This document shows, piece by piece, positions 1 through 10,599 of a stretch of DNA of 64,000 nt. The notes beneath the pieces are model-generated. The model was given only the letters and a program-made list of their open reading frames with translations. It searched no databases and was not told the origin of the DNA. The position numbers and the translations under genes are program-made. Every line of letters starts with the position of its first letter. Within the stretch, counting starts at the first letter, position 1. Source of the stretch: Phalacrocorax aristotelis (lineage: Eukaryota > Chordata > Aves > Suliformes > Phalacrocoracidae); the NCBI RefSeq assembly GCF_949628215.1, contig NC_134278.1, forward strand, positions 40,111,691 to 40,175,690, read 5' to 3'.

Positions 1-265
1 TCTACCACTGTAGTTTTATGAAGCCCAAACCATGTTCAAGGCCTGCTGTGCAAAGTCTTCTGAAACCCCAGGAGAAAGCAGCATGGAGGTTGCCATGAAT
101 GTCGTAAACTTCTTTTTCCTGGTGGGGATCAGCTCTGTAGCTTCACGGTCGTAGCTCATGAAATGAATCTGGCCTTTCTGCCACTTGGGCTCTGCAGTGT
201 TTCTTCAATATATACTTGTGACAAGTCCCACAGATGTATTGAATTGTGACTTCTCCTTTGGGGAC

Positions 266-297
266 AGTCCTATATGATGCAAGTCCTATATGATGCA
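266..297. repeat. 16-bp perfect tandem duplication (2 units)
   Basis: The unit agtcctatatgatgca occurs twice in a row with no mismatch. A shortened echo (tgctgatgca) follows. It is probably a replication-slippage duplication, and no function is apparent. Confidence 0.9.
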
Positions 298-489
298 TCC
301 TGCTGATGCAAGAAGGGGAACACTGGTGATGGCAGCTGTACCAAAATGCACAGAGGAAGGAACTCTCTCCCTTTCTTTGTGGGAAGCAGAGCGCTGTATC
401 CATATTATTCATGGTGATGGCCAAAACTTCCTCACCAGCTGTAATGTCTTTTAACCACCAGCCCATGTGAGTAGAGCAAGGTGTTTAAA

Positions 490-537
490 GGCAGGCAGGC
501 AGGTAGGTAGGTAGGTAGGTAGGTAGGTAGGTAGGTA
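490..537. repeat. Tetranucleotide microsatellite (aggc)n(aggt)n
   Basis: A compound microsatellite: about three ggca units pass directly into about nine ggta units. One C-to-T change in the unit, then spread by slippage, would produce this. Length polymorphism between individuals is likely. Confidence 0.95.
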
Positions 538-610
538 ACGGTGTGCCTCTGTGTTGCAAGTGACTGAAAATTGCCCAGCTAAGCACTTTCAAAGGGGGCT
601 ATTGTGAAAA

Positions 611-656
611 CTGGGTGCCTTCACAAATTGCCTCTGGGTGCCTTTGAATATTGCCT
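611..656. repeat. Two imperfect 23-bp tandem units
   Basis: Two adjacent units both begin ctgggtgcctt and end attgcct, with a few mismatches between. A degraded third unit (starting ccagatgcct) may follow. This is a small minisatellite-like expansion with no recognisable role. Confidence 0.75.
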
Positions 657-3600
657 CCAGATGCCTACATACATCTTTAAACATCCATATTCCTTAATCA
701 GTTTGCGTCCATCCCCATGAGAGACATTGGTTGAGGACATTTCCAGGCACATGTGATCCAGTGGTTCTGGATTAAGTCTAGAAGGTCTCCAAAACCCCAG
801 TTCACTCAAATACCCCTGAGATCAGAGACAGCTACTGAAGGAGGATGCTTCCCTGCATCTAACAGCAGCACCCCTGGTCCACCAGCTGGTTTTGGCATCC
901 CCACTGGCTTCACCCTTTCCTGGAGACTCCTGAACAGTGCTGTTAGTCCCTGAATAATACTGAGCCTGCTGCTTCAGTCCATTTGTCTTGTCAGAGTCCA
1001 CTAGAGAGTTGGGAATGAGGAACAGTATCTCACTGGGAGCTGCAGAATGGTGCCTCCTTCCTCTCACTCTAGAGTCTGCTGTGTTAAAAAGAAAGGTGAC
1101 GCAGTCTCAGGATTTTTCTGCAAATCTCAGTCAAGCATTAGGCTGCTGGCCATCCCGTGACCACCATGGTGCTCAAATATTGCACCTTTCGTCCCTCATC
1201 TCCCATATTCCTGTGTGCAAGCCAGGTAATATCTTCCTTTGAAGCGCAACATACAATCAAGAAAAAGCAAGATTTGGAGTGACACATTCCTGAAAGCTTT
1301 AAGAAGAGCAATATCAGTTCCAAAATCCCTTCAGATGCAGGAAGCTACAATTTCTGTTCACCAAGTGCTGTCTCATTGCAAGGAAGCTGTCCAGCCACAA
1401 GTACATTCAAACACTGTTCATCTCTATCATGGACCTAAATGCAAATGACAACACTCGGAGTCTTAAAAGCAGCAAATGTTTGAAAATTAAGAAGGCTGTT
1501 GATGCCTCAGCAGGAAGATGGGAAGCATGGTGATAGCTGTGGAGCCACAATGTGGCTTGCTGTCAGACATCCAGCCCTGCTGCTTTGGCTGGAACTGCAT
1601 CAAGTAGGTACGTGGAAGTGGGGTTTGTTGCCACCGTCAGAGCAGTGGGTTGTAGTAGGACACATAGGTCACTCCCCACTCCTTGATGGGGAGTGCAGGA
1701 GCAGCCACCTAATACATACCTGAAATGTATTAAAGCCCATTGAAAATACCTTTGCCAATACAGGGAAAGGAGGGGAACACACACACTGCTTGGTCACTTC
1801 ATTGCACGTTCCTGTACTATGACATCGACTATCATGTCCAGAAGCCCAGCAGCCTGTCCTGACCAACAGAGACCTGGGCAATTTTGTCCCTGCCCATGCA
1901 GCACCCAGACTGGCAACAGATAGAGCCGGCCAGGAGGACTATATATGGTGAGTGGTACAACAGGCTGAGGTGGCTTCAGGCATTTGGCTCTTCCAAGTGT
2001 CCTCTAGTGAAATGTCCTCAGGACAATGCAGGATGGGTGTTCCTCTTGCTGTCCAGCAGCAGAGCACAGGACTCCTCGCCTCCTCCCCAGGGGCATCTAT
2101 TGTCACTGACTTGGTTGTGCAACCTCACTTCAGACTTCCTCCCACAACCTCCTAGCCTGCCTTCCCCATTCCAGCACTGCCAGCAGCCTTGACCGGCCAA
2201 GTCTAGCCGCTGGCACAAGGTGCTATAAAGCTCCCTTTCCTGCAGGTTTGCAGGGCTGGGGCTGCTTCCCCAGGCTAGTCTTCAGCCCAGCAGTTCCCCT
2301 CCCAGGTCCCATTGGTCCTCTGAAGCTGCCAGTTGCTAATGGGTAGGCAGTGGGGCCGCCAGGAATAGAGGCATCATTAAACTAGCACTTGCTAGCTCGC
2401 AGCCTCAAAAAGAAAATCTGAATGCTGCATATTCTCTACACTCCACAGGCAACATTTTCTATTGCTCTCACCCTTCTTTTCCTCCCACACTTTTGGTGTT
2501 TGCTTTGCCAGCTGCTTGCCTTGCCCTGAAGGTCCTGCAGACCGGGACCATCCCTGCCTTGTGGCTGGAGGAGGCTCAGCTTGGCATGCACCCTCCCCAC
2601 TCCATTCACTCGAAAAGTGGGAGGTAAATAATGCTCATCATAACTGTCATCTTTGAATAACATTAAAAAAATGCCTGCAGGTTATCATTTCTCTGGCAAA
2701 GCTGAAAACATGGGACAAAGGAGAGGTGCACTTATAAAAATTGATGATGCTTTCCTTTAGATCAGCTTTGTGATTTTGCAGCCAGCTGTAAAAGAGGCAT
2801 GGGGGAAAGGACAAAGTGGGGTAGTGTTGGGTGGATTGTCATTCCAGTTCATGTCCTTCCCATGCCTCATAAAATGAAATAATGATACAGTAAAGTACAG
2901 AGCACTTCTGATGTTGCAGCCTCACTAGGAGATGTCATAGCTGTGATTCCCTAATGAACTTGAAATGGCTGAAGAGTGTCAATAGACAAAATCTATTGTG
3001 GGAAGACTTCTAATCCTCAGCACAGCAGGGAAACACTTTCTGAAATCCCAGCACATTCATCAGTGACAGCTCAGACTGTAAATTCATGCAGTATGAAGAC
3101 ATATTCAGTACTCTAATAAAACACATTTTCATTTTTATGAATCTAGAATATAGATGAAATAAAACCAATTCTAAACAAAATCTGAATGTGGAGTGTTGTA
3201 AAGCAAAATACATTTTAGAAACTTGAATTTTTGAAGTTCTTTTTCTTTAGAATTTTTCTACGTAACATGGAATATTAGGAGTAATTAAGTCCTCAGAAGT
3301 ACATCAAACAGCTTCCTCTGTTTTCAAAGACACATGGCCAAGATGTATATGTTAAAACAAACTGTGTGAAATCAATTAAATTACATCCTGCAACTTTGTA
3401 AAAGCCCTTGTGAATAGGGATGAAGGAGGAGATGTCACAATTTGATTTTATTAAAGTCTCTTTGTGTCATTTCAATTACTTTCTCATAAAGAAGCTAAGG
3501 AAAAAATGGTTAAGAATGTTAAGGGGTGGATGCAAAACTGGGTGCACGCCTGATACAGAGAGATTGCTATCCAGAATTTACTGTCAAAATGAAGGGGTGG

Positions 3601-3864
3601 GAATTTACTGTTCTGGGTCCAGCACTGATCCTTGTTTCCAGTAAGTACCAGAACAACAGAATACACAGATGCAAATCCAAAGGGAACTGTGTAGTGCACA
3701 GTGGGAAACAACTGATGTTGCTGGTCGTGTTGAGAAAAAGATGAGCTGGTGGGAGCTGGGCAGGGTGCAAGAGACGGACAGTTGATCACGAGCCCAATGT
3801 GACTTGTTACAAAAAAAGGCAACTACAACACTGAATGCACAGACTGGAGTTCAGCACACGAGGT

Positions 3865-4205
3865 AGTCCTTCAGCTCTGCCTGGCACTGGTAAGGTCCCA
3901 TCTGAAGTACCAGACCTCATTTGTGACCCTGTGCTTCAGGAAAGGCAAGGGCCACTTGGAGAAAGCCCAGAAGATACTGGTGAGCATGGTGGGAGGTCCA
4001 GAAACCATCCCAATATAGAAAGATTTAGAATAAAGTACTGAAGAAAGGGGGAAAATGTCATACCAAACATGGTTCTAATTCCAAGAAGACCTTCAAGAGG
4101 AGGCTAGACAAGTGTCTCCAGGGACTGGTATGTGTATAGGTGAACCAGAGTGGAGGCAAGAGGAGGGTCCATGAGGCCCTGAAGGCCCCTCCGACCTTCT
4201 CCTTC
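3865..4205 (+). mobile_element. Old, degenerate CR1 LINE 3' fragment
   Basis: The sequence follows the CR1 ORF2 3' region in plus orientation. It begins with the block around ctgcctggcactggtaaggt (family: leucine-rich stretch ahead of the C-terminal RT domain), then a degraded agagtccag-like stretch. It ends with a cttcaagaggaggctagaca segment and a final cccctccgaccttct. All reading frames are broken, and the diagnostic ATTCTRTG terminal repeats are lost. Divergence is much greater than in the two long copies elsewhere in the window, so this is an old insertion. The exact ends are uncertain by tens of bases. Confidence 0.6.
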
Positions 4206-5520
4206 TAAGGTAGCACAAAAGCAGAGCAAAACAAAGGGCAGAACATCTGCTTGTCCACAAATCTTTTGGTCAAAAGGCCAGACCAAACCCTGGCCAGACG
4301 CCTCCCGTGAGCAGGCTGACCCTGAAGTGTGGGACAAGGACATGAACCAACAGCACTTTCCAAAGACCAAAGCAGAACCATAGCTGATTATACCACCCTT
4401 AGTCTCAATGCAGAAATGTCTGTGTCATCTGCCTGATAGTTGATACACAGGATTTGCCACTTGATTTTACTGAATCTGAGAGCACAATACAGAGGTATTA
4501 AGAAACTGCTAAAAACTCGTTACTGATCTGTCTGTGTAAGTGTGGAGGAGAAATAAAATTTCTTCTTGAGTTTGAGAAGTGGGTCTTTTTAAGTACCATA
4601 AGTGCACATAGTTTTCCTTCATGTTACTCCTTCACTTTCAAAGCTGCATCTGACAGAAAAGCTAGTCTCCTTGGCAACAAAATGAAGCCTTTTACACAGA
4701 GGGATTGTGCTGTACGGCTCATCACAACTTCCAAGATACGTCACTGGACAAAGGGTGCTCACTCAAAACAGGCAAGCTCCACATCGCACTGTTCATGGCA
4801 ACAATTTCCTTCACAGCCTTTCATGGTCAGTGATATGCATTAGAGACCAAAGGAAAGAGGGGTATTTCAGGGTAGTGAATTAAACATTTTTTTCAGGATC
4901 AAATAAAACACGGTGGTAAACCGATGCGGTTTTTTTTAACCTGAGATCCTTACCTGGTCCTTGTAGTATTTTTAACTTGGAGTGACAAGTCATATAAATA
5001 CATTAGAAAAGTTCTTTCATATTCATCCTGTACTAACAATCATCTGTGTGAGACAGAGTATCATATGACATTAGGTAGCTGGCTTTTGGGTTTTTTCAGA
5101 CAGTTAACTCTTTTTCTTGCTTTTTAGTCTGGTGTGAAGAATAAATGCAAATGTTGACAACAGGAAATGCAGAAATATTAGGAGAGCTCTGAGTCCTTTC
5201 ATTTCTCTCACTCAGTTTAGCTCTGTGTTTATAACAATTATATTGGTATGAAACAGTGGAAGTAGGACAAATTAATTAACACATTTCCAGAAAAGGTTTG
5301 AAAAGGAATATTGTCATTTACTAGTTTAATTACATTATTAAAGTTTAATAATGTGACAGAGTACTTAGAAAACTAACTAGCTATTCAACTGTTTCCATGC
5401 TTTTCTGCTTTTACTGAAATGTCATTTTATTAATGTAAAACAGAACAGAACAGAAAAAAAATCTCATATTTTGCTGGGTTTGCTCTCAGAAGAAATAAGT
5501 TTTATGAACCATAAGTAAGT
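4206..5520. other. No gene recognised; AT-rich DNA
   Basis: AT-rich sequence with short runs of T and A and no ORF of note. No splice-bounded coding segment, RNA gene or repeat family was recognised by eye. Confidence 0.6.
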
Positions 5521-5835
5521 AAAGCCTGATTTTAATAGCATGCTAAATTCACTGCAGTCATCAGAATTTTTGCTGAATTCTGAAAACTGCGTTTGTCACC
5601 AGGAGTCAAGAAATTTCAGAGAGAAAGACTCCTGAGCGGCTGTGATCAGGCTGGCACAGGAAAGGAGAGCATTCAGCCTCCACCTCTGAAGCAGAGGCAC
5701 ATTTTTAGAAGGATGCAGAAGCATTGTTCTCATTTTCTCAAGCTTGTGTTGTTGCTAAAGGACTCGGGCCTTACTTCTGTTGTCTCTGGTTACTCAGGGA
5801 ATGAAGGGACATCCAGAACAGAAAATTTGTTATTG
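5521..5835 (+). repeat. Diverged direct duplication, copy A
   Basis: This roughly 300-bp stretch aligns in the same orientation with 7,056-7,345. Shared landmarks in order are a catgctRaattcaNtgcag block, gagtcaaRRaRtttcagaga, a ctcctgagc/gttcccgagc block, atgcagaagcat, ttgttgctRaagga and gggccttNcttctg. In the best 84 bases I count about 60 identical positions, near 70%. Copy A contains a 113-codon ORF, and the matching ORF in copy B resembles it over about 25 residues. Substitutions are not concentrated at third codon positions, so I do not read it as a protein-coding gene. It could be an old local duplication or two members of an ancient interspersed repeat. Confidence 0.65.
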
Positions 5836-7055
5836 AAACAAATGTTTCGTACATCCTTGTTGTATCAATTCAGTCAGGACCTAACAAATTGCATGCTAGA
5901 TAGAGCCAGGATCAGGGCAACTATTTTTGTTTAGTTACTGCATTTATGACCCAGAAGTTTTAGTAAAACAGAAATTGTGTCAATGAAATAGCAGAATTAA
6001 CCAGTGAAATAGTTTAATGTACTGGGAAAGATATGTAAATAATGAGACAAATTAAATAGTTTGTGCAGGAAACAGCATGTTTAAGAAATTAACACCTGAA
6101 GTTTGCTCAAGGCCCTGTCATCTATCCCTGCCAGTTGTTTTCTTCTCCCAGCGCAAGGTGATGAATATGAAGAGGATAAGAAACCATTTGCAAGGTTTTG
6201 CCTCAAAAGACTTGATCTTTCATGTGAACAACAAAGAATTAAAATCCTGTCCCTCAATTTCTGCACTGGTTAGCCTGGGACATGCTATCCTGTTAATTAG
6301 CCAAATCCAGCAAAAGCAATAACTAAGCTTTATTTAATCTTAGACCAGTTTCACAGTCTAGGCAGGAAAGAACTAGCTCCTGACAAATATACTCTGCAAC
6401 ACGAAGCCCCTCCCAGGTTTCCACACCCAGCACAGAGCCTGAAGCCAGCATGAAGCAGAGCAACCTAGCCAAATAACCAGCATATATCCCAGGCACTCTC
6501 TTAAACACAAATTGGCAAACCATTTCTCTGCCTCTGTTTTGGTCCCTGCTGCTCACTCCCTTCCCCGTGCCCAAAGGTGCTGTTTGCCCCACAGATGTGC
6601 TCTCAGCTCCTTTCCTCTGTGGAGGTGTGAGGACGCAGGCAGGTGTTTTACGACTGGCAAAGGATCCTTCAAGAGAAGAAGCACTGGCAAATGTGCTTGA
6701 AAAGGTTAGCAGTGGTGGCTGGAAACTCATTTGCTTCAGATAGCTGTGAAAGTGCATTTAAATGTGGTTCAGAGACAGCAGGACAAAAATTCATAATCTG
6801 AACTAGGAGGAGAAATAGCATGATACAGGGGAGACAATGAAAGAGTCTGGCATATGCAAATGAAAATCCAGAGAGGCAAAGTGTATCCAAACCATGCAGT
6901 CTTGCCCTGCTCTGCCCCTCCTCTCCCCCTCAGGGAATGGTTTCAAGGTATTCCTGCCTTTGGTATGAAAAGCATAGGTATAGTAAGCAGTACAGAGCAT
7001 TTCCACTCTTGCTGCATCCCACTGCTGCTGCTGTCACATCTACTCCTCTGTCCTT
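5836..7055. other. Spacer between the two duplicated blocks; no gene recognised
   Basis: About 1.2 kb separates the two diverged copies. It has a minus-strand ORF of 144 codons (6,323-6,757) that matches nothing I recognise and has no convincing splice context. I see no LTR, gag-pol remnant or transposase that would explain the flanking duplication. Confidence 0.5.
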
Positions 7056-7345
7056 GCCCTGAAACTGATACCATGCTGAATTCAGTGCAGCAATCACAAC
7101 TGTTACCTTACTCTGAAAGCTAAATTCAGTATAAAGAGTCAAAGAGTTTCAGAGACAAACGTTCCCGAGCAGCAGCACTCAGCTTGGCAGAGGCAAATAA
7201 ACCATTTGGTCTGTTTCTGTGCTTTCACATTAAAGCTCCTGTTAACAAGAATGCAGAAGCATGGCTGTAATTTTACCAACCTTATTCTGTTGCTGAAGGA
7301 GTTGGGCCTTTCTTCTGCCAACTCTGCTCACTCACTTCCCAGAGG
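7056..7345 (+). repeat. Diverged direct duplication, copy B
   Basis: This is the partner of 5,521-5,835. Similarity starts near cctgaaactgata and runs through atgcagaagcat to the region just after cttctgccaactctg. The 3' part is cut short about 45 bases later by the long CR1 insertion at 7,388. Any further downstream homology would have to resume after 9,695, and I could not see it there. Confidence 0.65.
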
Positions 7346-7387
7346 AAAGAGGAAGATGAGGGTAAAGATTCCACGTATTCCCTATGG

Positions 7388-9695
7388 GATCACAGAATCA
7401 GAATCACAGAATGGGGTTGGAAGGGACCTCTGGAGAGGTCCTACTCCCCTGCTTGAGCAGGGACACCTAGAGCAGGGAGCGTAGGATCACATCCAGAGAA
7501 GGAGACTCCACAGCCTCCCTGGGCAGCCTGTTCCACTGCTCTGTCACCCTCACAGCAAAGAAGTTTTTCCTCATATTCAGGTGGAACTTCCTGTGTTCCA
7601 AAAAGTGCCCATTGCCCCTTTCCTGTCGTTGGGCACTAATGAAAATAGTCTGGCCCCACTCTCTTGAGACCCACCCTTTAGATATTTATAAGTATCTATA
7701 AGATCTCCCCTCTTCTCTTCTCCAGTCTGAACAAACCCAGGTCTCTCAGCCTTTCCTCATAAGAGAGATGCTCCAGTCCCCTGAGCATCTTGGTAGCTCT
7801 CCACTGGACTGTCTGCAGTAGTTCCCTGTCTTCCTTGACCTGGGCAGCCCAGAACAGGACACAGGACTCCAGGACCCAGTACAGACCCCTGGGGAACACC
7901 ACTAATTATGGGCCTCCAACCAGACTCTGTCCGATTGATCACAATCCTCTGAGCTCTGTTATTCAACCAGTTCTCTATCCACATCACTGTCCACTCATCC
8001 AACCCACACTTCCTTAGCTTGACAATGAGGATGTTGTGGGAGACAGTGCCAAAAGCCTTGCTGAAGTCAAGGTAAACAACATCCACTGCTCTCCCCTCAT
8101 ATACCCAGCCAGTCATGCCATCATAGAAGGCTATCAGGTTGGTCAAGCATGATCTCCACTTGGTGAATCCGTGTTGACTGTTTCTGATAACCTTCTTGTC
8201 CTCTACATGCCTGGAAATGACCTCCAGGATGAACCGCTCCATCACCTTTCCAAGGATGGAGGTGAGGCTGACTGGCCTATAGTTTCCCAGGTCCTCCTTT
8301 CTGCCCTTTTTGAAGATTGGAATGACATTTGCTTTCCCCCAGTCCTTGGGCACCTCTCCTGTCCTGCACGACCTTTCAAAGATGATGGAGAGTGGCTCTG
8401 CAAGAACATCCGCCAGCTCCCTCAGCGCTCGCAGGTTCATCCCATCGGGGCCCATGGATTTGCGAGGATCCAGTTTGCCTAGGTGATCTCTGACCCAATC
8501 TTTCTCAACCGATGGTAAGTCTTCCTTTCTCCAGATTTTTTCTCTCCTCTGGGGGCTGGGATGCCTGAGGGCCAGCCTTAGCAGTGAAGACTGAAGCAAA
8601 GAAGGCATTCAGTAACTCTGCCTTCTCTGCATCCTGCATCACCAGGGCCCCTTCCTCTTTCAGCAGTGCGCCCACTGTATCCCCAGCCTTCCGTTTACTA
8701 CTGCTGTATTTAAAGAAGCCCTTCTTGTTACCTGTGACATGCATTGCCAGATTTAATTCCGAGTGGGCCTTGGCCTTCTTCGTTGCATCTCTGCACACCC
8801 TGACAACATTCCTATACTCCTCCCAAGTGACCAGTCCCTTTTTCCACATACTGTGAGCCTCCCTCTTCCATTTGAATTTCTCTAGAAGCTCTTTGGTCAT
8901 CCATGCAGGTCTCATGGCTCCTCTACTTGACTTCTTCCTCCTGGGGGTGCACTGATCTTGAGCTCAGAGGAAGTGGTCCTTGAATACTGTCCAGCTCTCT
9001 TGGATCCCCCTGCCTTCTAGAGCCCTAACCCTTGGGATTCCCCCAAGCAGGTCTTTGAAGAGGCCAAAGTTGGCCAACTTGAAGTCCAGGGCTGTCACCC
9101 GACTCATAGCCCTGCTTCTACCTCGCAGTATCCTAAACTTGACCATCTCATGGTCACTGCAGCCAAGGCTACCCCCAACTCTCACATCCTCAACCAGGCC
9201 TTCCTTGTTCATTAATATAAGGTCAAGCAGCACATCTCACCTCGTTGGCTCCTCCACCACTTGCATCAAAAAGTTGTCCTCGATGCTTTGAGGGAACCTT
9301 CTGGATCGTGCATGGCTCGCCATGTTGCTTTTCCAGAAAATATCAGGGTGGCTGAAGTCCCCCACGAGAACCAGGGCCTGTGATTGCAAGGCTACTTCCA
9401 GCTGTCTGTAGAAGGCCTCATTGACTTCCTCTTCTTGATCAGGTGGCCTGTAGCAAACGCCCACAACAGTGTCACCCATATTTGGCTGTCCCTTAATTTT
9501 TACCCGCAAGCTCTTGACTTGTTCTTCCTCCATGCCAAGGTAGAGCTCGATGCATTCCAACTGCTCCCTCACATAAAGAGCAACTCCCCCACCTCATCTT
9601 GCTGGTCTGTCTTTCCTGAAAAGCCTCTAGCCATCCATGACCACATTCCAGTCATGTGAACTATCCCACCATTTCTCTGTGATTGCTGGGATGGC
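7388..9695 (-). mobile_element. CR1 LINE, long 5'-truncated copy (copy 1)
   Basis: A CR1 non-LTR retrotransposon on the minus strand. Its 3' end lies at the low coordinate and reads, on the element strand, as ATTCTGTG-ATTCTG-ATTCTGTG, the CR1-type terminal repeat. Going 5' on the element come a 3' UTR/C-terminal region, reverse transcriptase, linker and apurinic-like endonuclease remnants. Recognisable similarity stops near 9,693 at an AITEKWWDSSHDW-like endonuclease motif, so ORF1 and the 5' UTR are missing, as is usual for CR1. Compared with copy 2 (47,941-50,450) it lacks 434 bp at about 7,872/7,873. No target-site duplication is visible, which is normal for this family. Confidence 0.95.
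7696..9693 (-). pseudogene. CR1 ORF2 endonuclease/reverse transcriptase pseudogene (copy 1)
   Basis: The product would nick target DNA and reverse-transcribe CR1 RNA. Visible in order on the minus strand are endonuclease motifs CYRPPDQ and LVGDFSHPDIFW (9,237-9,572) and SDHEMVKF (8,964-9,233). A linker ORF follows (8,505-8,915), then the RT (8,608 downward) with LDFSKAF at about 8,068 and VPQGSVLGP at about 7,895. Lesions are TAG and TGA near 9,590-9,640, in-frame TGA at 9,237-9,239, in-frame TGA at 8,964-8,966 and a frameshift near 8,580. A 434-bp deletion right after motif B removes the FADD catalytic motif and shifts frame, leaving a C-terminal relic at 7,696-7,870. It cannot encode an active enzyme. 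Two stops and the frameshift are shared with copy 2. Confidence 0.9.
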
Positions 9696-10571
9696 AGACT
9701 TCCAAACAGGGAGATGGAGGGGATACTGGCAGCAGTTTCCACACACCATGGCTCACACACAGCTGCCAAGCCAGACAGTTTCCCATAGGGCTCTCTGCAC
9801 TCACAGCATCTAATCTGTAACAGAAAAATACAGATTCAAAATGGTCCTGAGAATTATTGCCTGTCCTCACTGGTGTGCCATGAACCAGAGCTTGGAAACC
9901 ATCATCTAAAGAATAAAACAAAAAAGCCTGAAGGGCTGGTGATCGCTTGTCTGAGCACAGCTTCTCCATATATTTTGACAGGAGGACTTCAGCAAACAAA
10001 TCAAGCCTTTTATTTTTCATTTCTCAAGACTTAAGCAGATTTATATATGGGATGTCAGACATATGGGCAAGGGTGGTGAGCCAGATATCAAGTTGAGAAG
10101 GTGGGAGGTGGAAGGTACTGGGACCACTGGGTACATGAAGACATGGACACATAGAGAATAAGCAACTCTCAGGAAGAACAGGAACCATTCACTGACTCCT
10201 GTAGAGAGTGGATACAGGAACAGATGTGATGATGGGGTCAGCTGGATGCTTCCCTGGGTTTTCCACCTGCATACACTGGAGTCCTTCTTCCTTTCCACTG
10301 TTCTGTTACTCCCAGTGTTTTGAAGTATGTGTTTCTACTCAGTATTATTATTTTCTGGCATGTTTCTCATCTGCCATTTTCTCTGTCCTACACAGCGTGG
10401 CTTTACTTTGTTTCAGCAGCTCTTCTCATTTTTCCCCCAACATTGTTCCCTGTCTGTTCCTGCATTAATTTTTCCTGGCCGTTTTGTAAAATATTGTGGG
10501 AACAGGATGTTCCTTTGATACATAATTAAGGATAGAGTAAGAACAGCTGATCTTCTGGCATTTTCATCAGG

Positions 10572-10599
10572 AAAAAAAAAAAAAAAGAAGAAAAAGAAA
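10572..10599. repeat. A-rich tract
   Basis: Fifteen consecutive A residues followed by gaagaaaaagaaag. I see no retrocopied gene body immediately upstream that would make this a processed-pseudogene tail. Confidence 0.85.

Larger units (their letters stand above)
1..3864. other. No gene recognised; intergenic or intronic DNA
   Basis: Ordinary AT-leaning vertebrate DNA. Open frames are short (up to about 110 codons), overlap on both strands and show no known domain or convincing splice-bounded exon. The only structure I can support is three short tandem repeats in the first 660 bases, listed separately. GC rises modestly around 2.0-2.4 kb without CpG-island character. Confidence 0.6.

Noticed and set aside
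5836..7055. Decayed endogenous retrovirus between two LTR-like blocks at 5.5 and 7.1 kb
   Set aside because: The interval is only 1.2 kb, has no gag, pol or env-like sequence, primer-binding site or polypurine tract, and the blocks lack clear TG...CA ends. The duplication is reported without this interpretation.
8584..9291. Plus-strand ORFs (90 and 103 codons) inside CR1 copy 1, and their equivalents at 49,571-50,278
   Set aside because: They are antisense shadows of the CR1 ORF2 coding strand. Their conservation between the two copies simply reflects the conserved element.
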